Assembly: GCA_017550775.1 (NCBI GenBank) | Contig: JAFZOA010000685.1 | Span: forward strand, 1 to 19,196 | Reading direction: 5' to 3' | DNA length: 19,196 bases | From: Ruminiclostridium sp. | Lineage (GTDB): Bacteria; Bacillota_A; Clostridia; Oscillospirales; Ruminococcaceae | Shown here: in pieces, positions 1 to 8,438 of the stretch | How the letters are laid out: each line of letters starts with the position of its first letter | Numbering within the stretch: the first letter of the stretch is position 1 | Program-made: the position numbers and the translations under genes | The notes under the pieces: generated by a model | The model's database searches: none | Seen by the model: only the letters and a program-made list of their open reading frames with translations | Told to the model about the DNA's origin: nothing

Positions 1-2
1 CG

Positions 3-1334
3 GAGGTACAGAGCTTCCTGATCTCAAACGCGACCTACTGGTTCGACAAGTACCACATAGACGGCCTGCGCGTTGACGCTGTGGCCTCCATGCTGTACCT
101 CGACTACGACCGCAGAGAGTGGAGACCGAACTGCTACGGCGGAAACGAGAACCTCGAAGCTGTGGCGTTCTTCAAGAAGCTCAACTCGTCGCTGTTCGCG
201 GACTTCAAGAACATTCTGATGATCGCGGAAGAGTCCACCGCATGGCCTATGGTCACAAAACCCGCTGACGTGGGCGGACTCGGCTTCAACTTCAAGTGGA
301 ACATGGGCTGGATGAACGATATGCTCGCTTATATGTCCATGAACCCGGAGTGGAGACACGACCACCACAACCTCGTAACCTTCTCTTTCTACTACGCTTT
401 CTCCGAGAACTACATTCTCCCGATCTCGCATGACGAGGTGGTTCACGGAAAGTGCTCAATGATCGACAAGATGAGCGGTCCGCGAGAGCTGAGATTTGCT
501 TCGTTCAGAACATTCCTCGCATATATGATGGCGCACCCCGGAAAGAAGCTCATGTTCATGGGTCAGGAGTTCGCACAGTTCAAGGAGTGGAACTATAAGA
601 CCGGTCTTGACTGGGACGTTCTCGAATTCCCGGAGCACAAAAGCCTGTGGGAGTACGAAAAGGCGCTCAACAAGTTCTATCTCGACAACAACGAGCTGTG
701 GGAGGTGGACAACGACTGGTCGGGCTTCAAGTGGATCGTGAGCGACGACAACGAGAACAGCGTCATCGTCTTCCGCCGCTTCAACAAGAAGGGCGACGAG
801 CTCATCGGCGTGTTCAACTTCCAGCCTAAGGAACATGAGGAGTACAGCTTCGGCGTACCGTTCTACGGCGACTATGAGGAAGTGTTCTCGTCAGAGGATC
901 CGAACTCCGGCATACACAACAGGAAGGTAAGCTCCTTCCGCGCGGATATGCACGGTGAAAGGTTTGCGCTCTCCATAAAGATCGCTCCGATGTCGGCTAT
1001 GTTCTTCCGCGTTACAAACATCAAGGACTATGAGGCGGAGCAGGAAGCTCTCAGAGCGGCGGAGGAAGCTGCGGCGAAGAAGCGTGAGGCGGCGGCAAAG
1101 CGTGCCGAGAAGAAGCGCCTCGCGGAGGAAGCCGAAAAGAAGAAAGCATCCGAGGAAGCGGCAAAGAAGACCGCGAAGAAAGAATCCGCAAAGAAAGCTC
1201 CCGCCAAAAAAGCGGACGATAAGAAAACCGAAGTAAAGGCGGAGCCCAAGAAGAAAGCCGCCGCAAAGAAACCGGCGGACGAAAAACCGACGGAAAAGAA
1301 AAAGCCGGGAAGAAAGCCAAAAAGCAATAAGTAA
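3..1334 (+). CDS. glgB: 1,4-alpha-glucan branching enzyme GlgB, 5'-truncated by the window edge, with a Lys/Ala-rich C-terminal tail
   Basis: This is the C-terminal part of a GH13 glycogen branching enzyme, which makes alpha-1,6 branches in glycogen in the cytoplasm. The frame is open from base 3, so the true start lies outside the window. The three GH13 catalytic sites are visible: [10 protein letters not shown] (nucleophile Asp, 75-77), IAEEST (acid/base Glu, 228-230) and SHDEVVHG (Asp, 432-434). The C-terminal beta-sandwich ends near [10 protein letters not shown] (about 1020). After it come roughly 100 extra residues, first an EAAAKK-like charged stretch and then a K/A/P-rich stretch ending in [11 protein letters not shown], which branching enzymes do not normally carry. 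It sits 33 bases upstream of glgC in the same orientation, so the two are probably one operon. The enzyme call is certain; the function of the tail is unknown. Confidence 0.97.
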   Translation, partial: EVQSFLISNATYWFDKYHIDGLRVDAVASMLYLDYDRREWRPNCYGGNENLEAVAFFKKLNSSLFADFKNILMIAEESTAWPMVTKPADVGGLGFNFKWNMGWMNDMLAYMSMNPEWRHDHHNLVTFSFYYAFSENYILPISHDEVVHGKCSMIDKMSGPRELRFASFRTFLAYMMAHPGKKLMFMGQEFAQFKEWNYKTGLDWDVLEFPEHKSLWEYEKALNKFYLDNNELWEVDNDWSGFKWIVSDDNENSVIVFRRFNKKGDELIGVFNFQPKEHEEYSFGVPFYGDYEEVFSSEDPNSGIHNRKVSSFRADMHGERFALSIKIAPMSAMFFRVTNIKDYEAEQEALRAAEEAAAKKREAAAKRAEKKRLAEEAEKKKASEEAAKKTAKKESAKKAPAKKADDKKTEVKAEPKKKAAAKKPADEKPTEKKKPGRKPKSNK

Positions 1335-1367
1335 CCAAAGCAAATAAATTTTCGGAGGACAATTATT

Positions 1368-2573
1368 ATGAACCATGTAAAAAAAGAATGCGTAGCAATG
1401 CTGCTCGCAGGAGGTCAGGGAAGCAGACTGTATGCGCTCACCCAGAATATGGCTAAGCCCGCCGTTCCGTATGGAGGCAAGTACAGGATCATCGACTTTC
1501 CGCTATCCAACTGCGTGAACTCCGGCATAGACACCGTCGGCGTTCTCACGCAGTACCAGCCCCTCGTGCTCAACGAGTATATCGGCAACGGTCACCCGTG
1601 GGGTCTCGACCGCGTTCACGGCGGCGTTCATGTGCTCCCGCCGTATGAGACCGCTTCCGGTAAGTCGTGGTACACCGGCACCGCAAACGCTATCTACCAG
1701 AACATAAGCTTCATCGACAGATACAGCCCCGAATATGTGGCTGTCCTTTCCGGCGACCATATCTACAAGATGGACTACTCCAAGATGCTCGACTTCCACA
1801 AGAAGAAGAAGGCAGAAGCTACTATCGCAGTCCTCGAAGTGCCGTGGGAGGAGGCTTCCCGCTTCGGTATCATGACCGCCGACGAGGACGGAACTATCAC
1901 AGAGTTCGCGGAGAAGCCGAAGGAGCCTAAATCCAACCTCGCTTCCATGGGCGTTTACATCTTCACATGGGCGACGTTAAAGCGTCACCTCATTGCGAAC
2001 GAGAACGACGAGGGCGCTACCAAGGACTTCGGTAAGAACATAATCCCCGCGATGCTCGACGAGGGAAGCAAGCTTGTCGCTTACCACTTCGACGCATACT
2101 GGAAGGATGTCGGAACTATCGACTCGCTCTGGGAAGCAAACATGGACTGCCTCGACCCGAACGTTCCCCTCGACCTCTATGACCCCAAGTGGAAGATCTA
2201 CTCCCGCAACCCCGTTATGCCGCCTCACTACGCCGGCGAGAACAGCAAGATCGAGAACTCCATGGTTGCGGAAGGCTGCGACATCGAGGGTGAGACAGAC
2301 TTCTCCGTTCTGTTCGACGGCGTTGTCATCGAGGAAGGCGCGAAGGTACGCTACAGCATCGTAATGCCCAACACCGTCATCAAGAAGGGCGCAGTCGTCG
2401 AGTACTCGATAATCGGCGAGGAATGCACTATCGGCGAGGGCGCACACATTGGCGAAAGACCCGAAAATGTTGAGAACAGAGACGACTGGGGAGTTGCCGT
2501 TGTCGGAAACCGCATACACATCTCCGACAAGGCGGTCATTGCCCCGAAGGCTATGATCTCACAGGACGTTTGA
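1368..2573 (+). CDS. glgC: Glucose-1-phosphate adenylyltransferase, catalytic subunit GlgC
   Basis: GlgC makes ADP-glucose from ATP and glucose-1-phosphate, the committed step of bacterial glycogen synthesis. The 401-residue protein has the N-terminal nucleotidyltransferase fold: [11 protein letters not shown] (phosphate-binding loop), [31 protein letters not shown] (metal-binding Asp), FAEKPKEP (substrate-binding Lys) and [15 protein letters not shown]. It ends in a left-handed beta-helix with hexapeptide-like repeats ([28 protein letters not shown]). An AGGA-type site GGAGG at 1354-1358 lies nine bases before the ATG. It follows glgB and precedes glgD, as in Firmicutes glg operons where GlgC and GlgD form a hetero-oligomer. 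Length and motifs are complete. Confidence 0.98.
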   Translation: MNHVKKECVAMLLAGGQGSRLYALTQNMAKPAVPYGGKYRIIDFPLSNCVNSGIDTVGVLTQYQPLVLNEYIGNGHPWGLDRVHGGVHVLPPYETASGKSWYTGTANAIYQNISFIDRYSPEYVAVLSGDHIYKMDYSKMLDFHKKKKAEATIAVLEVPWEEASRFGIMTADEDGTITEFAEKPKEPKSNLASMGVYIFTWATLKRHLIANENDEGATKDFGKNIIPAMLDEGSKLVAYHFDAYWKDVGTIDSLWEANMDCLDPNVPLDLYDPKWKIYSRNPVMPPHYAGENSKIENSMVAEGCDIEGETDFSVLFDGVVIEEGAKVRYSIVMPNTVIKKGAVVEYSIIGEECTIGEGAHIGERPENVENRDDWGVAVVGNRIHISDKAVIAPKAMISQDV

Positions 2574-2610
2574 ACCGCAATAAAACTTATTTGAAAGGAA
2601 ATTATTGAAA

Positions 2611-3734
2611 ATGGCTAATATGTCTAATGTACTCGGTCTTATCTTCGCCACTATGCATGAGCTGGTAGTGACCGACCTCACAAAGAACCGTGCTATGGCA
2701 TCGGTTCCCTTCGGCGCAAGATACAGACTCATAGATTTCCCGCTCTCCAACATGGTGAATTCGGGGATCTCCACCATAGGTATCGTTACCAAATCCAACT
2801 ATCAGTCGCTGCTTGACCATGTGGGCTCCGGCGACGAATGGGATCTCTCCCGCAAGAACGGCGGTCTGCACTTCCTCCCGCCGTACAGCAACGACTACAC
2901 CGGGCTGTACAGAGGAAGACTTGAGGCTATGATCGGCGTGAAGAGCTTTATCAGCAAGTCCGACGCGGAATACATCGTTATGTCCGACTGCGACTGTGTA
3001 GCCACCTCGACTTCAAGAAGCTCGTTGACTTCCACGAGGAGAAGGGCTCCGACATTACCGTGGTTTACGGCAAGAAGGAGTTCACCGCGGAGCAGACCAA
3101 GACCCGCACTATCCTGAAAGTTGACGACAACAACGAGGTTTATGACGTTCTCGTCCGCCCCGAGCTCAACGGAACTCTCGACGCGAGCATGAACATATTC
3201 GTTATGTCCAAGGATTTCGTACTCGACATCATCAACAGCGCAGCAAGCCGCAACCTGTACAGCTTCGAGATAGACATTCTCCAGCACAGACTCAAGGAAT
3301 TCAAGGTCTACGGCTATGAATTCACCGGCTACTATGCACAGATCGACGGTATCCGCGCTTACTATCAGGCGAACATGGAGCTCATGGACAGAAACAACCG
3401 CAAGGCTCTGTTCAACCTCGACGACCCGATCTACACCAAGGTCCGCGACGAGGCTCCCGCAAAGTACGGTCTCGACGCGGCAGTCAAGAAGAGCATCATC
3501 GCCGACGGCTGCATAATCGAGGGTACGGTCGAGAACTCGGTGCTGTTCAGAGGCGTAAAGGTCGGCAAGGGCGCGGTAGTAAAGAACTGCATACTCATGC
3601 AGAATACCGAGGTCGGCGACAAGTGTGAGCTCAACTACGTCATAGCGGACAAGAATGTGGTAGTGGGCAACTACAGAAGCATCGGCGGTACGATTGATTA
3701 CCCCGTATTCGTAAACAAGGGTTCGACGGTATAA
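2611..3734 (+). pseudogene. glgD: GlgD, non-catalytic partner of ADP-glucose pyrophosphorylase, split by a one-base frameshift near 3000
   Basis: GlgD is the GlgC paralog that modulates ADP-glucose pyrophosphorylase in Firmicutes. The N-terminal half starts at ATG 2611 (AAAGGA at 2594-2599) and reads MANMSNVLGLIF, RYRLIDFPLSNMVNSGIST, up to YIVMSDCDCV, then runs into nonsense ending at 3117. The C-terminal half continues in the next frame from about 3000 (HLDFKKLVDFHEEKGSDI) through the beta-helix to the usual end KGSTV at 3734. Both halves are well conserved and join with one missing base at about 3000-3001, so decay is very recent, or the base loss is a sequencing or assembly error. No slippery heptamer is visible at the junction. 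The TTG at 2605 is less likely as a start because it is only five bases from the ribosome site. Confidence 0.9.
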
Positions 3735-3750
3735 GGAATAGAAGGAATAT

Positions 3751-3793
3751 AAAAAACATTCTCCCCGAAGGCTTACGCTTTCGGGGAGAATGT
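3751..3793. terminator. Bidirectional intrinsic terminator between glgD and the convergent Big_2 gene
   Basis: A perfect 14-bp stem (ACATTCTCCCCGAA at 3756-3769 with its complement at 3780-3793) encloses a 10-base loop. On the minus strand it is followed by a six-T run (AAAAAA at 3751-3756). The plus-strand tail is weaker (ATTATTTC). It lies 22 bases after the glgD stop and directly after the stop of the minus-strand gene, so it probably serves both. Confidence 0.85.
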
Positions 3794-3794
3794 A

Positions 3795-4547
3795 TTATTT
3801 CGTGACTTTTATCTGTATTTTTGCTGTGCTGTTCCCGACTTTTGCGGTTATCACGGCAGTTCCTGCTTTCTTTGCGGTTATTTTGCCGGAGCTGCTTACA
3901 GCGGCAACTTTTTTCTCTGAGCTCGACCACGTTATCTTTTCCTTGCCGCTGCTTGATAATATGGCGCCAAGCTGTATTGTGGAGCCTTTTTTCATGGTTA
4001 TCTCAAAATATTCGATACCCGCAGCATAATTTGCAGTGAATGTGATTTTTCCGTGAGAATCTTTGTTGCCGTCTTTCTTCCAGTTTTTATAGTCATCAGC
4101 CGGCAGTTCTTCCTTAGCAGTCACTATCTTTAGTTTAAGATAGTATCTGCCTTCGGGAAGCCAGTATCTGATCTTTCCCTTATATGTATGAGGTTCGCTT
4201 TCGATTTCCCATAATATGCGGGTAGATTTCAGATTTACGTCATATCCGCCTTGTCCGCGTTCTGTAGGCATTTCCACAGGAATAAACAACTCATTGGTTT
4301 CCGCATCATAGACATTTATACGCGCCCACGCAGTTTCCTCCATAAACGCATCAAGAATAAAATCTCCCTCCTGACTCATAAAGAATTCATAAGTTGCGGT
4401 CTTTCCGGCTTCAATAAATGCGGTGGTTTTTCTGCCGCTTTTGAGCGACAGTATTTCCGATTCACCGGCACTTGCATTTACCGTAAAGCAGCAAACGAGC
4501 ATGATCACCGACAGCAGAACCGCTGTCACTTTTCTGATTTTCGACAT
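3795..4547 (-). CDS. Secreted Big_2-domain protein, paralog 1
   Basis: This 250-residue protein is probably exported and attached to or near the cell surface; its ligand is unknown. It has a Sec signal peptide (MSKIRKVTAVLLSVIMLVCC, cleavage probably after VNASA, about residue 27). The middle part, about residues 30-180, is a beta-rich region with ...EGRYYLKLKIV that resembles pre-peptidase C-terminal (PPC) domains. The C-terminal group 2 bacterial Ig-like (Big_2) domain, about 185-250, contains KITWSSSEKKVAAVSSSGKI and KKAGTAVITAK. Signal peptide and Big_2 parts are closely shared with the genes at 9397 and 10396, while the middle is diverged. A GAGGAGG ribosome site lies about 10 bases before the ATG. 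A dedicated promoter at 4643-4671 and a leader hairpin precede it. PPC is my inference; Big_2 is firm. Confidence 0.88.
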   Translation of the reverse strand: MSKIRKVTAVLLSVIMLVCCFTVNASAGESEILSLKSGRKTTAFIEAGKTATYEFFMSQEGDFILDAFMEETAWARINVYDAETNELFIPVEMPTERGQGGYDVNLKSTRILWEIESEPHTYKGKIRYWLPEGRYYLKLKIVTAKEELPADDYKNWKKDGNKDSHGKITFTANYAAGIEYFEITMKKGSTIQLGAILSSSGKEKITWSSSEKKVAAVSSSGKITAKKAGTAVITAKVGNSTAKIQIKVTK

Positions 4548-4599
4548 TATTCATTTCCTCCTCGCTGTGTTTCATTCCGTTTGATACCCGACACATTTC

Positions 4600-4623
4600 G
4601 ACCGCACACCGAATATTGCAGTC
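4600..4623 (-). promoter_or_regulatory. Conserved 5' leader hairpin of Big_2 paralog 1
   Basis: On the minus strand GACTGCA and TGCGGTC can form a 7-bp stem with one U-G pair, around a 10-base loop ATATTCGGTG. The same element occurs at 9316-9339 with TGCAGTC, so the one difference in the arms keeps pairing. It lies about 12 bases from the expected transcription start. Its function is unknown. Confidence 0.5.
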
Positions 4624-4642
4624 TCATGCAATTTGTAAATAT

Positions 4643-4671
4643 ATTATATCATACTTATTATAATATTTCAA
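4643..4671 (-). promoter_or_regulatory. SigA-type promoter for Big_2 paralog 1
   Basis: On the minus strand TTGAAA (4666-4671), a 17-base spacer and TATAAT (4643-4648), with TG one base before the -10 (extended -10). Start of transcription expected near 4636, giving a leader of about 90 bases before the ATG at 4547. Confidence 0.85.
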
Positions 4672-4701
4672 TAGAATTCTCACAAAATTATACACCGTTT
4701 C

Positions 4702-4730
4702 TTGACTATTTCGCTAAATACTGATATAAT
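4702..4730 (+). promoter_or_regulatory. SigA-type promoter for the phosphatase-GNAT operon
   Basis: TTGACT (4702-4707), a 17-base spacer ending in TGA, and TATAAT (4725-4730). It diverges from the promoter at 4643-4671 and is nearly identical to the promoter of the VanY operon at 9208-9236. Transcription from here would make a leader of about 230 bases before the ATG at 4969. Confidence 0.85.
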
Positions 4731-4761
4731 ATAGTGAACGATATATTTTTGCGCCTTCCCC

Positions 4762-4950
4762 CGCCGGAGGTTTATAAGGAGAAAAGTCTGAGGGGAAGCA
4801 TAGCGTCCGGGAACGGTCGTAACGATCCCGCTCGGCTCCTTAAGCATTCGAGGCTGACGTAAAGAACTGAGGATCCCGTATCGCGGTCATCGACGGCGAA
4901 GGAGAGATCCTCGGCTTCTGCAGGGTCTACATTACGGGAACAGACAGGAA
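4762..4950 (+). pseudogene. Remnant of a duplicated GNAT acetyltransferase gene
   Basis: This stretch is a decayed copy of part of the intact gene at 6768-7205. Bases 4845-4948 align without gaps to 6901-7004 with 90 of 104 positions identical by hand count; the frame would read FEADVKN, stop, then SRIAVIDGEGEILGFCR, against FEADVESGRSRIAVIDGEGE in the intact gene. A TGA at 4868-4870 interrupts it. Upstream, 4762-4800 aligns more loosely with the first codons of the intact gene (CCGGAGGTTTATAAG against CCGGAAGTATATAAG), and about 34 bases are missing in between. It lies between the promoter and the phosphatase gene, so it is transcribed as 5' leader. Confidence 0.8.
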
Positions 4951-4968
4951 TAAACAAGGGAGAGTTCA

Positions 4969-6771
4969 ATGAAAAGAAAACACAGACTGAAACTGCGCTT
5001 TCAGGTCGCAATAATAATGATCGTTTTCTACATCATATCCGTGATCTGTATTGCAGGAATAATGTTCCGGAGCAACACCGAATCGTTTGTTTCGGCGAAG
5101 AAGGATATGCTGGAGCGCGACATCGATATGATGTATGACGACCTTATGGAAAACGACGGTCTGAGCTGGTTTCTCGGGTTTGCGAGACAGCATCCGGATG
5201 AGGTCGTGAAGGAAGTCACCGATAAAGAATACGAGGCCATACATCAGATAGATGCGTCCCTGGATCAGTTTACAACACACGAAGAGTATGACGCGTTTCT
5301 TGACTCGCTGACATACGAACAGCAGCTTTATTTCGCGAAGAGTCTGTGTTTCCGGGCAAAATATATGCTCGAAAATGAGTTCCTCGAATTGGGCTATGAC
5401 AGCATCGGTATAATGGATATTGCCGATCTGAACGACAACAATGAGGCTTTCGTGTATTACGAGGCACTTTCCTCCGACTACACGGTCTATGGGACAGATC
5501 CGCTCGTTATGGGTGATACGGCAGTTGTCGATAATAACTACCGTGACGTGATGCAAAAGCTTCTCTCAGACAATAACGGCGCGATAGAGTATGATCTCAA
5601 TTCCGATAAGTACGGATACTATATAACAGCCTTCAAGCCGGTGGTCATCACAGATAAGGTCAAAGCTGTCATGTATATCAACTTCGAGTACACAGAGTTC
5701 TACAACAAGCTTACAAACGGCATACTTGTTATCGTTATCTTTATGCTCGCAGTCATGTTCATCGTCTGCATACTTATGCTCGTCGCACTCGACCGTGTCG
5801 CGATATCGCCGCTCTCCGTCCTGCGAAAGAGCGTGAGAACATATACCGAGGACAAGAACGTTGAGACCGTCGGAAACAGCATCGAGAGCATACGCTCGCA
5901 CTATATCGCGGAGGAGATCGACGGCCTTTCGTCAGACTTTTCGTTCATGGTGCGCGAGCTTGAAAGATACATGGAGAATATCCGTGCGGTCACGGCGGAA
6001 AAGGAGCGTATCGGTGCGGAGCTCGACATGGCGAAAAGGATACAGGAGTCCGCGCTTCCGAATGTATTCCCTGCCTTCCCGGACAGAACGGAGTTCGATA
6101 TCTACGCTTCCATGACTCCCGCGAAGGAGGTCGGCGGCGACTTCTACGATATGTTCCTGACCGATAACGATCACCTTGCAATGATAATTGCGGACGTTTC
6201 CGGCAAGGGCGTTCCCGCGGCGCTGTTCATGATGATGTCGAAAATACTTATCCATACCTACGCTATGATGGGGCTTTCTCCGGGAGAGGTGCTCAGACGC
6301 ACGAACGACGAGATCTGCAAGAACAACGATCAGGATATGTTCGTTACCGTCTGGCTCGGAATACTTGAAATATCCACCGGTAAGCTTACCGCCGCAAATG
6401 CCGGACATGAATTTCCGGTCATCCGTCAGCCGGACGGAGCGTTTGAGCTGTTCAAGGATAAGCACGGGTTCGTGGTCGGCGGCATGGCGGGCGTGAAATA
6501 CAGAGAATACGAGCTCACCCTTCGGCGCGGCGGAACGCTTTTCGTTTATACGGACGGAGTTCCCGAGGCGACCGATGTCTCGAACGAGATGTTCGGCACC
6601 GACCGCCTGGTCGAAGCTCTGAACAAGGAGCCCGGCGCAGATCCGGAAACCCTGCTGAACAATGTACACGACGCGGTAAACGCTATGGTCGGTGAAGCGC
6701 CGCAGTTCGACGATCTGACGATGCTGTGCGTAAAGTACCGCGGCAATATGCAAGGAGATGATCTGTCATGA
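4969..6771 (+). CDS. Membrane-anchored SpoIIE/RsbU-type PP2C serine phosphatase
   Basis: This is a 600-residue sensor phosphatase. One transmembrane segment (about residues 11-33) and a second (about 249-271) bracket an extracytoplasmic sensor region of about 215 residues. A HAMP-like linker and coiled coil (about 272-350) lead to a C-terminal PP2C/SpoIIE domain (about 353-595). Metal-binding motifs are intact: KEVGGDFYDM (near 389), IADVSGKGVPAALF (near 408), VYTDGVPEATD (near 525) and FDDLTMLCV (near 580). The family dephosphorylates anti-anti-sigma factors (SpoIIAA/RsbV type) in partner-switching pathways. No STAS or kinase gene is in the window, so the target is unknown. The start ATG follows AAGGGAGAG. 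The stop overlaps the GNAT start (ATGA at 6768-6771), so the two are translationally coupled. Confidence 0.95.
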   Translation: MKRKHRLKLRFQVAIIMIVFYIISVICIAGIMFRSNTESFVSAKKDMLERDIDMMYDDLMENDGLSWFLGFARQHPDEVVKEVTDKEYEAIHQIDASLDQFTTHEEYDAFLDSLTYEQQLYFAKSLCFRAKYMLENEFLELGYDSIGIMDIADLNDNNEAFVYYEALSSDYTVYGTDPLVMGDTAVVDNNYRDVMQKLLSDNNGAIEYDLNSDKYGYYITAFKPVVITDKVKAVMYINFEYTEFYNKLTNGILVIVIFMLAVMFIVCILMLVALDRVAISPLSVLRKSVRTYTEDKNVETVGNSIESIRSHYIAEEIDGLSSDFSFMVRELERYMENIRAVTAEKERIGAELDMAKRIQESALPNVFPAFPDRTEFDIYASMTPAKEVGGDFYDMFLTDNDHLAMIIADVSGKGVPAALFMMMSKILIHTYAMMGLSPGEVLRRTNDEICKNNDQDMFVTVWLGILEISTGKLTAANAGHEFPVIRQPDGAFELFKDKHGFVVGGMAGVKYREYELTLRRGGTLFVYTDGVPEATDVSNEMFGTDRLVEALNKEPGADPETLLNNVHDAVNAMVGEAPQFDDLTMLCVKYRGNMQGDDLS

Positions 6772-7205
6772 GAGAGCTCGAACGCCCGGAAGTATATAAG
6801 CTCAAAGAATGTCTCGAAGAGCTCGCCGCGCATCACAACGAGGTCTCGCGGCTTTTCGCCGGGTGCTATCCGAAAAGACCCGTAAGCGACACTCTTGCTT
6901 CATTCGAGGCGGACGTAGAGAGCGGAAGATCCCGCATCGCGGTGATCGACGGCGAGGGAGAGATACTCGGCTTCTGCAAGATCGACATTACAGGAACAGA
7001 CGGGAAGATCGACTATCTTATCGTGCTCAGAAAAGCCCGCGGTCACGGATACGGAGATCGTCTTATCGGCTGGGCTATGGACGTTTTCGGGCAGAGCGGC
7101 GTTAAGACGATCGAGCTGAGAGTGGTGGACGGGAACGACGCGGTGAGCTTCTACGAGAAGTACGGCTTCCGGGTAAGCTCGCTTATAATGCGGAAGGACA
7201 TCTGA
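6768..7205 (+). CDS. GNAT-family N-acetyltransferase
   Basis: A 145-residue cytoplasmic protein of the Gcn5-related N-acetyltransferase family, which moves an acetyl group from acetyl-CoA to an amine. Motif A is visible as LRKARGHGYGDRLIGWAMD (about residues 86-104; the pyrophosphate-binding R-x-x-G-x-G type). The C-terminal part ELRVVDGNDAVSFYEKYGF (about 115-133) is typical motif B. The substrate cannot be told from sequence. AAGGAG at 6752-6757 lies inside the end of the phosphatase gene and the ATG overlaps its stop by four bases, so both are made together and a role in the same pathway is a fair inference. A broken copy of this gene lies at 4762-4950. Confidence 0.93.
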   Translation: MRELERPEVYKLKECLEELAAHHNEVSRLFAGCYPKRPVSDTLASFEADVESGRSRIAVIDGEGEILGFCKIDITGTDGKIDYLIVLRKARGHGYGDRLIGWAMDVFGQSGVKTIELRVVDGNDAVSFYEKYGFRVSSLIMRKDI

Positions 7206-7227
7206 TACAGAACGTGAATAACGGAAA

Positions 7228-7267
7228 ACCTGCCGGGCATCATCAGATACCCGGCAGGTCGTTTTTT
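7228..7267. terminator. Terminator shared by the convergent GNAT and diguanylate cyclase operons
   Basis: A 10-bp stem (ACCTGCCGGG 7228-7237 with its complement at 7250-7259) is followed on the plus strand by TCG and six T (7262-7267). On the minus strand the stem is followed by TTTT, a weaker tail, so it may also end the operon coming from 9176. Confidence 0.9.
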
Positions 7268-7273
7268 CTTCTA

Positions 7274-8422
7274 TCATTCTTCGCCGGAAACATGGGATAT
7301 ACGGTTAAGTCTCTTGACGGCTGCGTCGAAATTCTTCATTTCGCGCTTTTTTGCGTACATCATATCGTCGGCTTCCTTGTAAACCTCAGTAAACGACTTG
7401 CCCTCTTTCCACTCCGCAAAGCCTATCGCGCAGGCGTACCCGGCGTCGCTCACGGCTTCCTGCATTTCCGCGATCATGGTCTCTATCTCCGGAGTGCTCT
7501 TATTAATGCATACCGCCGCAAATTCGTCGCCGCCCACGCGGTAGATAAAGCACTTCGGCAGGCTTGCCTTCTTAAGCGCCCTTGCCGTCGCTTTAAGCGC
7601 TTTGTCACCCTCATTGTGACCGTATGTGTCGTTTATCACCTTGAGATCGTTGAGGTCGATACTCAGAATGTGCGATATTGTGCCCCTGCCGTATTTGTCG
7701 ATGTCAGCCATGAACGCAACACGGTTGAATACGTCGGTGAGCGCGTCAAAGCGGAAATGCTCGATATGAAGATACAGGTAGTAGAACGTGATGTCGAGCG
7801 CGATCACGCCGATGAGGATACCTCTGAGCGCGAACAGGAACTCCGCGAGAAATCCGAGTATCGTCATAATCCCGCAAAGCCCGATAATGCTCGCTTCGCT
7901 GTACTTGCTTTCGCTCCTGCATCTGAGAGCAAGGTAAAAAAGGAATAGTATGTAAAACCCGGAGAGTATATGCGGCTCGAAGGCGAGCGGTCCGCGCCCT
8001 ATCGTGCCGTCGGTATTGTAGTAGAAGAAGATGTCTGTGAACAGGCACGGAATGAGCACCGCGACATTCACTACCGAAGGAAGGTATGTATAGAACGCGG
8101 CTTTTCTGTTCTCAAACGTCCTGTTGGCGGCAATGGATATAAGGCTTGCCATGAGAATAATGCGAATGTCGTACCCGAGCATCGCAGACAGTCTGTGGAA
8201 CGTGTCGAATATCCCCGTTACCACCATAGTGTCGTAAGCGTAGTAGTCAAGGTTGTCAACGATTATCAGCGCGAACAGCAGCAGCACCGAAGGTATGAAC
8301 TTTTTGGTGAGCTCCATTTCGTAAGCGCGGTTAGTCCTCAGAAAGTGAAACAGAAAGATGATAGTCAGGACAGGTATGCAGTTTATCTGTACAATACTCT
8401 GCAAAAAGATGTCTTGTATCAA
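7274..8422 (-). CDS. Membrane diguanylate cyclase (GGDEF protein)
   Basis: A 382-residue protein with an N-terminal membrane part of about six hydrophobic segments (residues about 8-235) and a C-terminal GGDEF domain (about 240-365). GGDEF enzymes make cyclic di-GMP from two GTP. The active-site motif YRVGGDEFAAV is intact at residues 297-301, and DALTDVFNRVAF and IDLNDLKVINDTYGHNEGD are the usual earlier motifs. The RxxD inhibitory site that normally sits five residues before GGDEF is replaced by LPKC, so feedback inhibition of the common kind is unlikely. The start is TTG (8420-8422), chosen because AGGAGGT (8431-8437) lies eight bases upstream. It starts 16 bases after the VanY stop, so it is the second gene of that operon. 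Confidence 0.94.
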   Translation of the reverse strand: MIQDIFLQSIVQINCIPVLTIIFLFHFLRTNRAYEMELTKKFIPSVLLLFALIIVDNLDYYAYDTMVVTGIFDTFHRLSAMLGYDIRIILMASLISIAANRTFENRKAAFYTYLPSVVNVAVLIPCLFTDIFFYYNTDGTIGRGPLAFEPHILSGFYILFLFYLALRCRSESKYSEASIIGLCGIMTILGFLAEFLFALRGILIGVIALDITFYYLYLHIEHFRFDALTDVFNRVAFMADIDKYGRGTISHILSIDLNDLKVINDTYGHNEGDKALKATARALKKASLPKCFIYRVGGDEFAAVCINKSTPEIETMIAEMQEAVSDAGYACAIGFAEWKEGKSFTEVYKEADDMMYAKKREMKNFDAAVKRLNRISHVSGEE

Positions 8423-8438
8423 GACCTTTTACCTCCTG

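Larger units (their letters stand above)
4599..4734. repeat. Left copy of an inverted divergent-promoter cassette (partner at 9204-9340)
   Basis: Read on the minus strand, these 136 bases align with 9204-9340 read on the plus strand with one single-base gap and about 79% identity by hand count. The best-conserved parts are the promoter for the inward operon, the block ATAGTCAAGAAACGG, the outward -35 TATTGAAA and the first 33 bases of the outward transcript. The spacer between outward -35 and -10 is diverged apart from its length of 17. The copy therefore contains two divergent promoters and a leader element. Confidence 0.85.

Noticed and set aside
2995..3010. Programmed ribosomal frameshift in glgD
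   Set aside because: No slippery heptamer, stimulating hairpin or internal ribosome-like site is visible at the junction, and GlgD is not known to use frameshifting. A base indel is simpler.
7214..7948. 244-residue plus-strand ORF
   Set aside because: It starts before and reads through the terminator at 7228-7267 and is antisense to the GGDEF gene.
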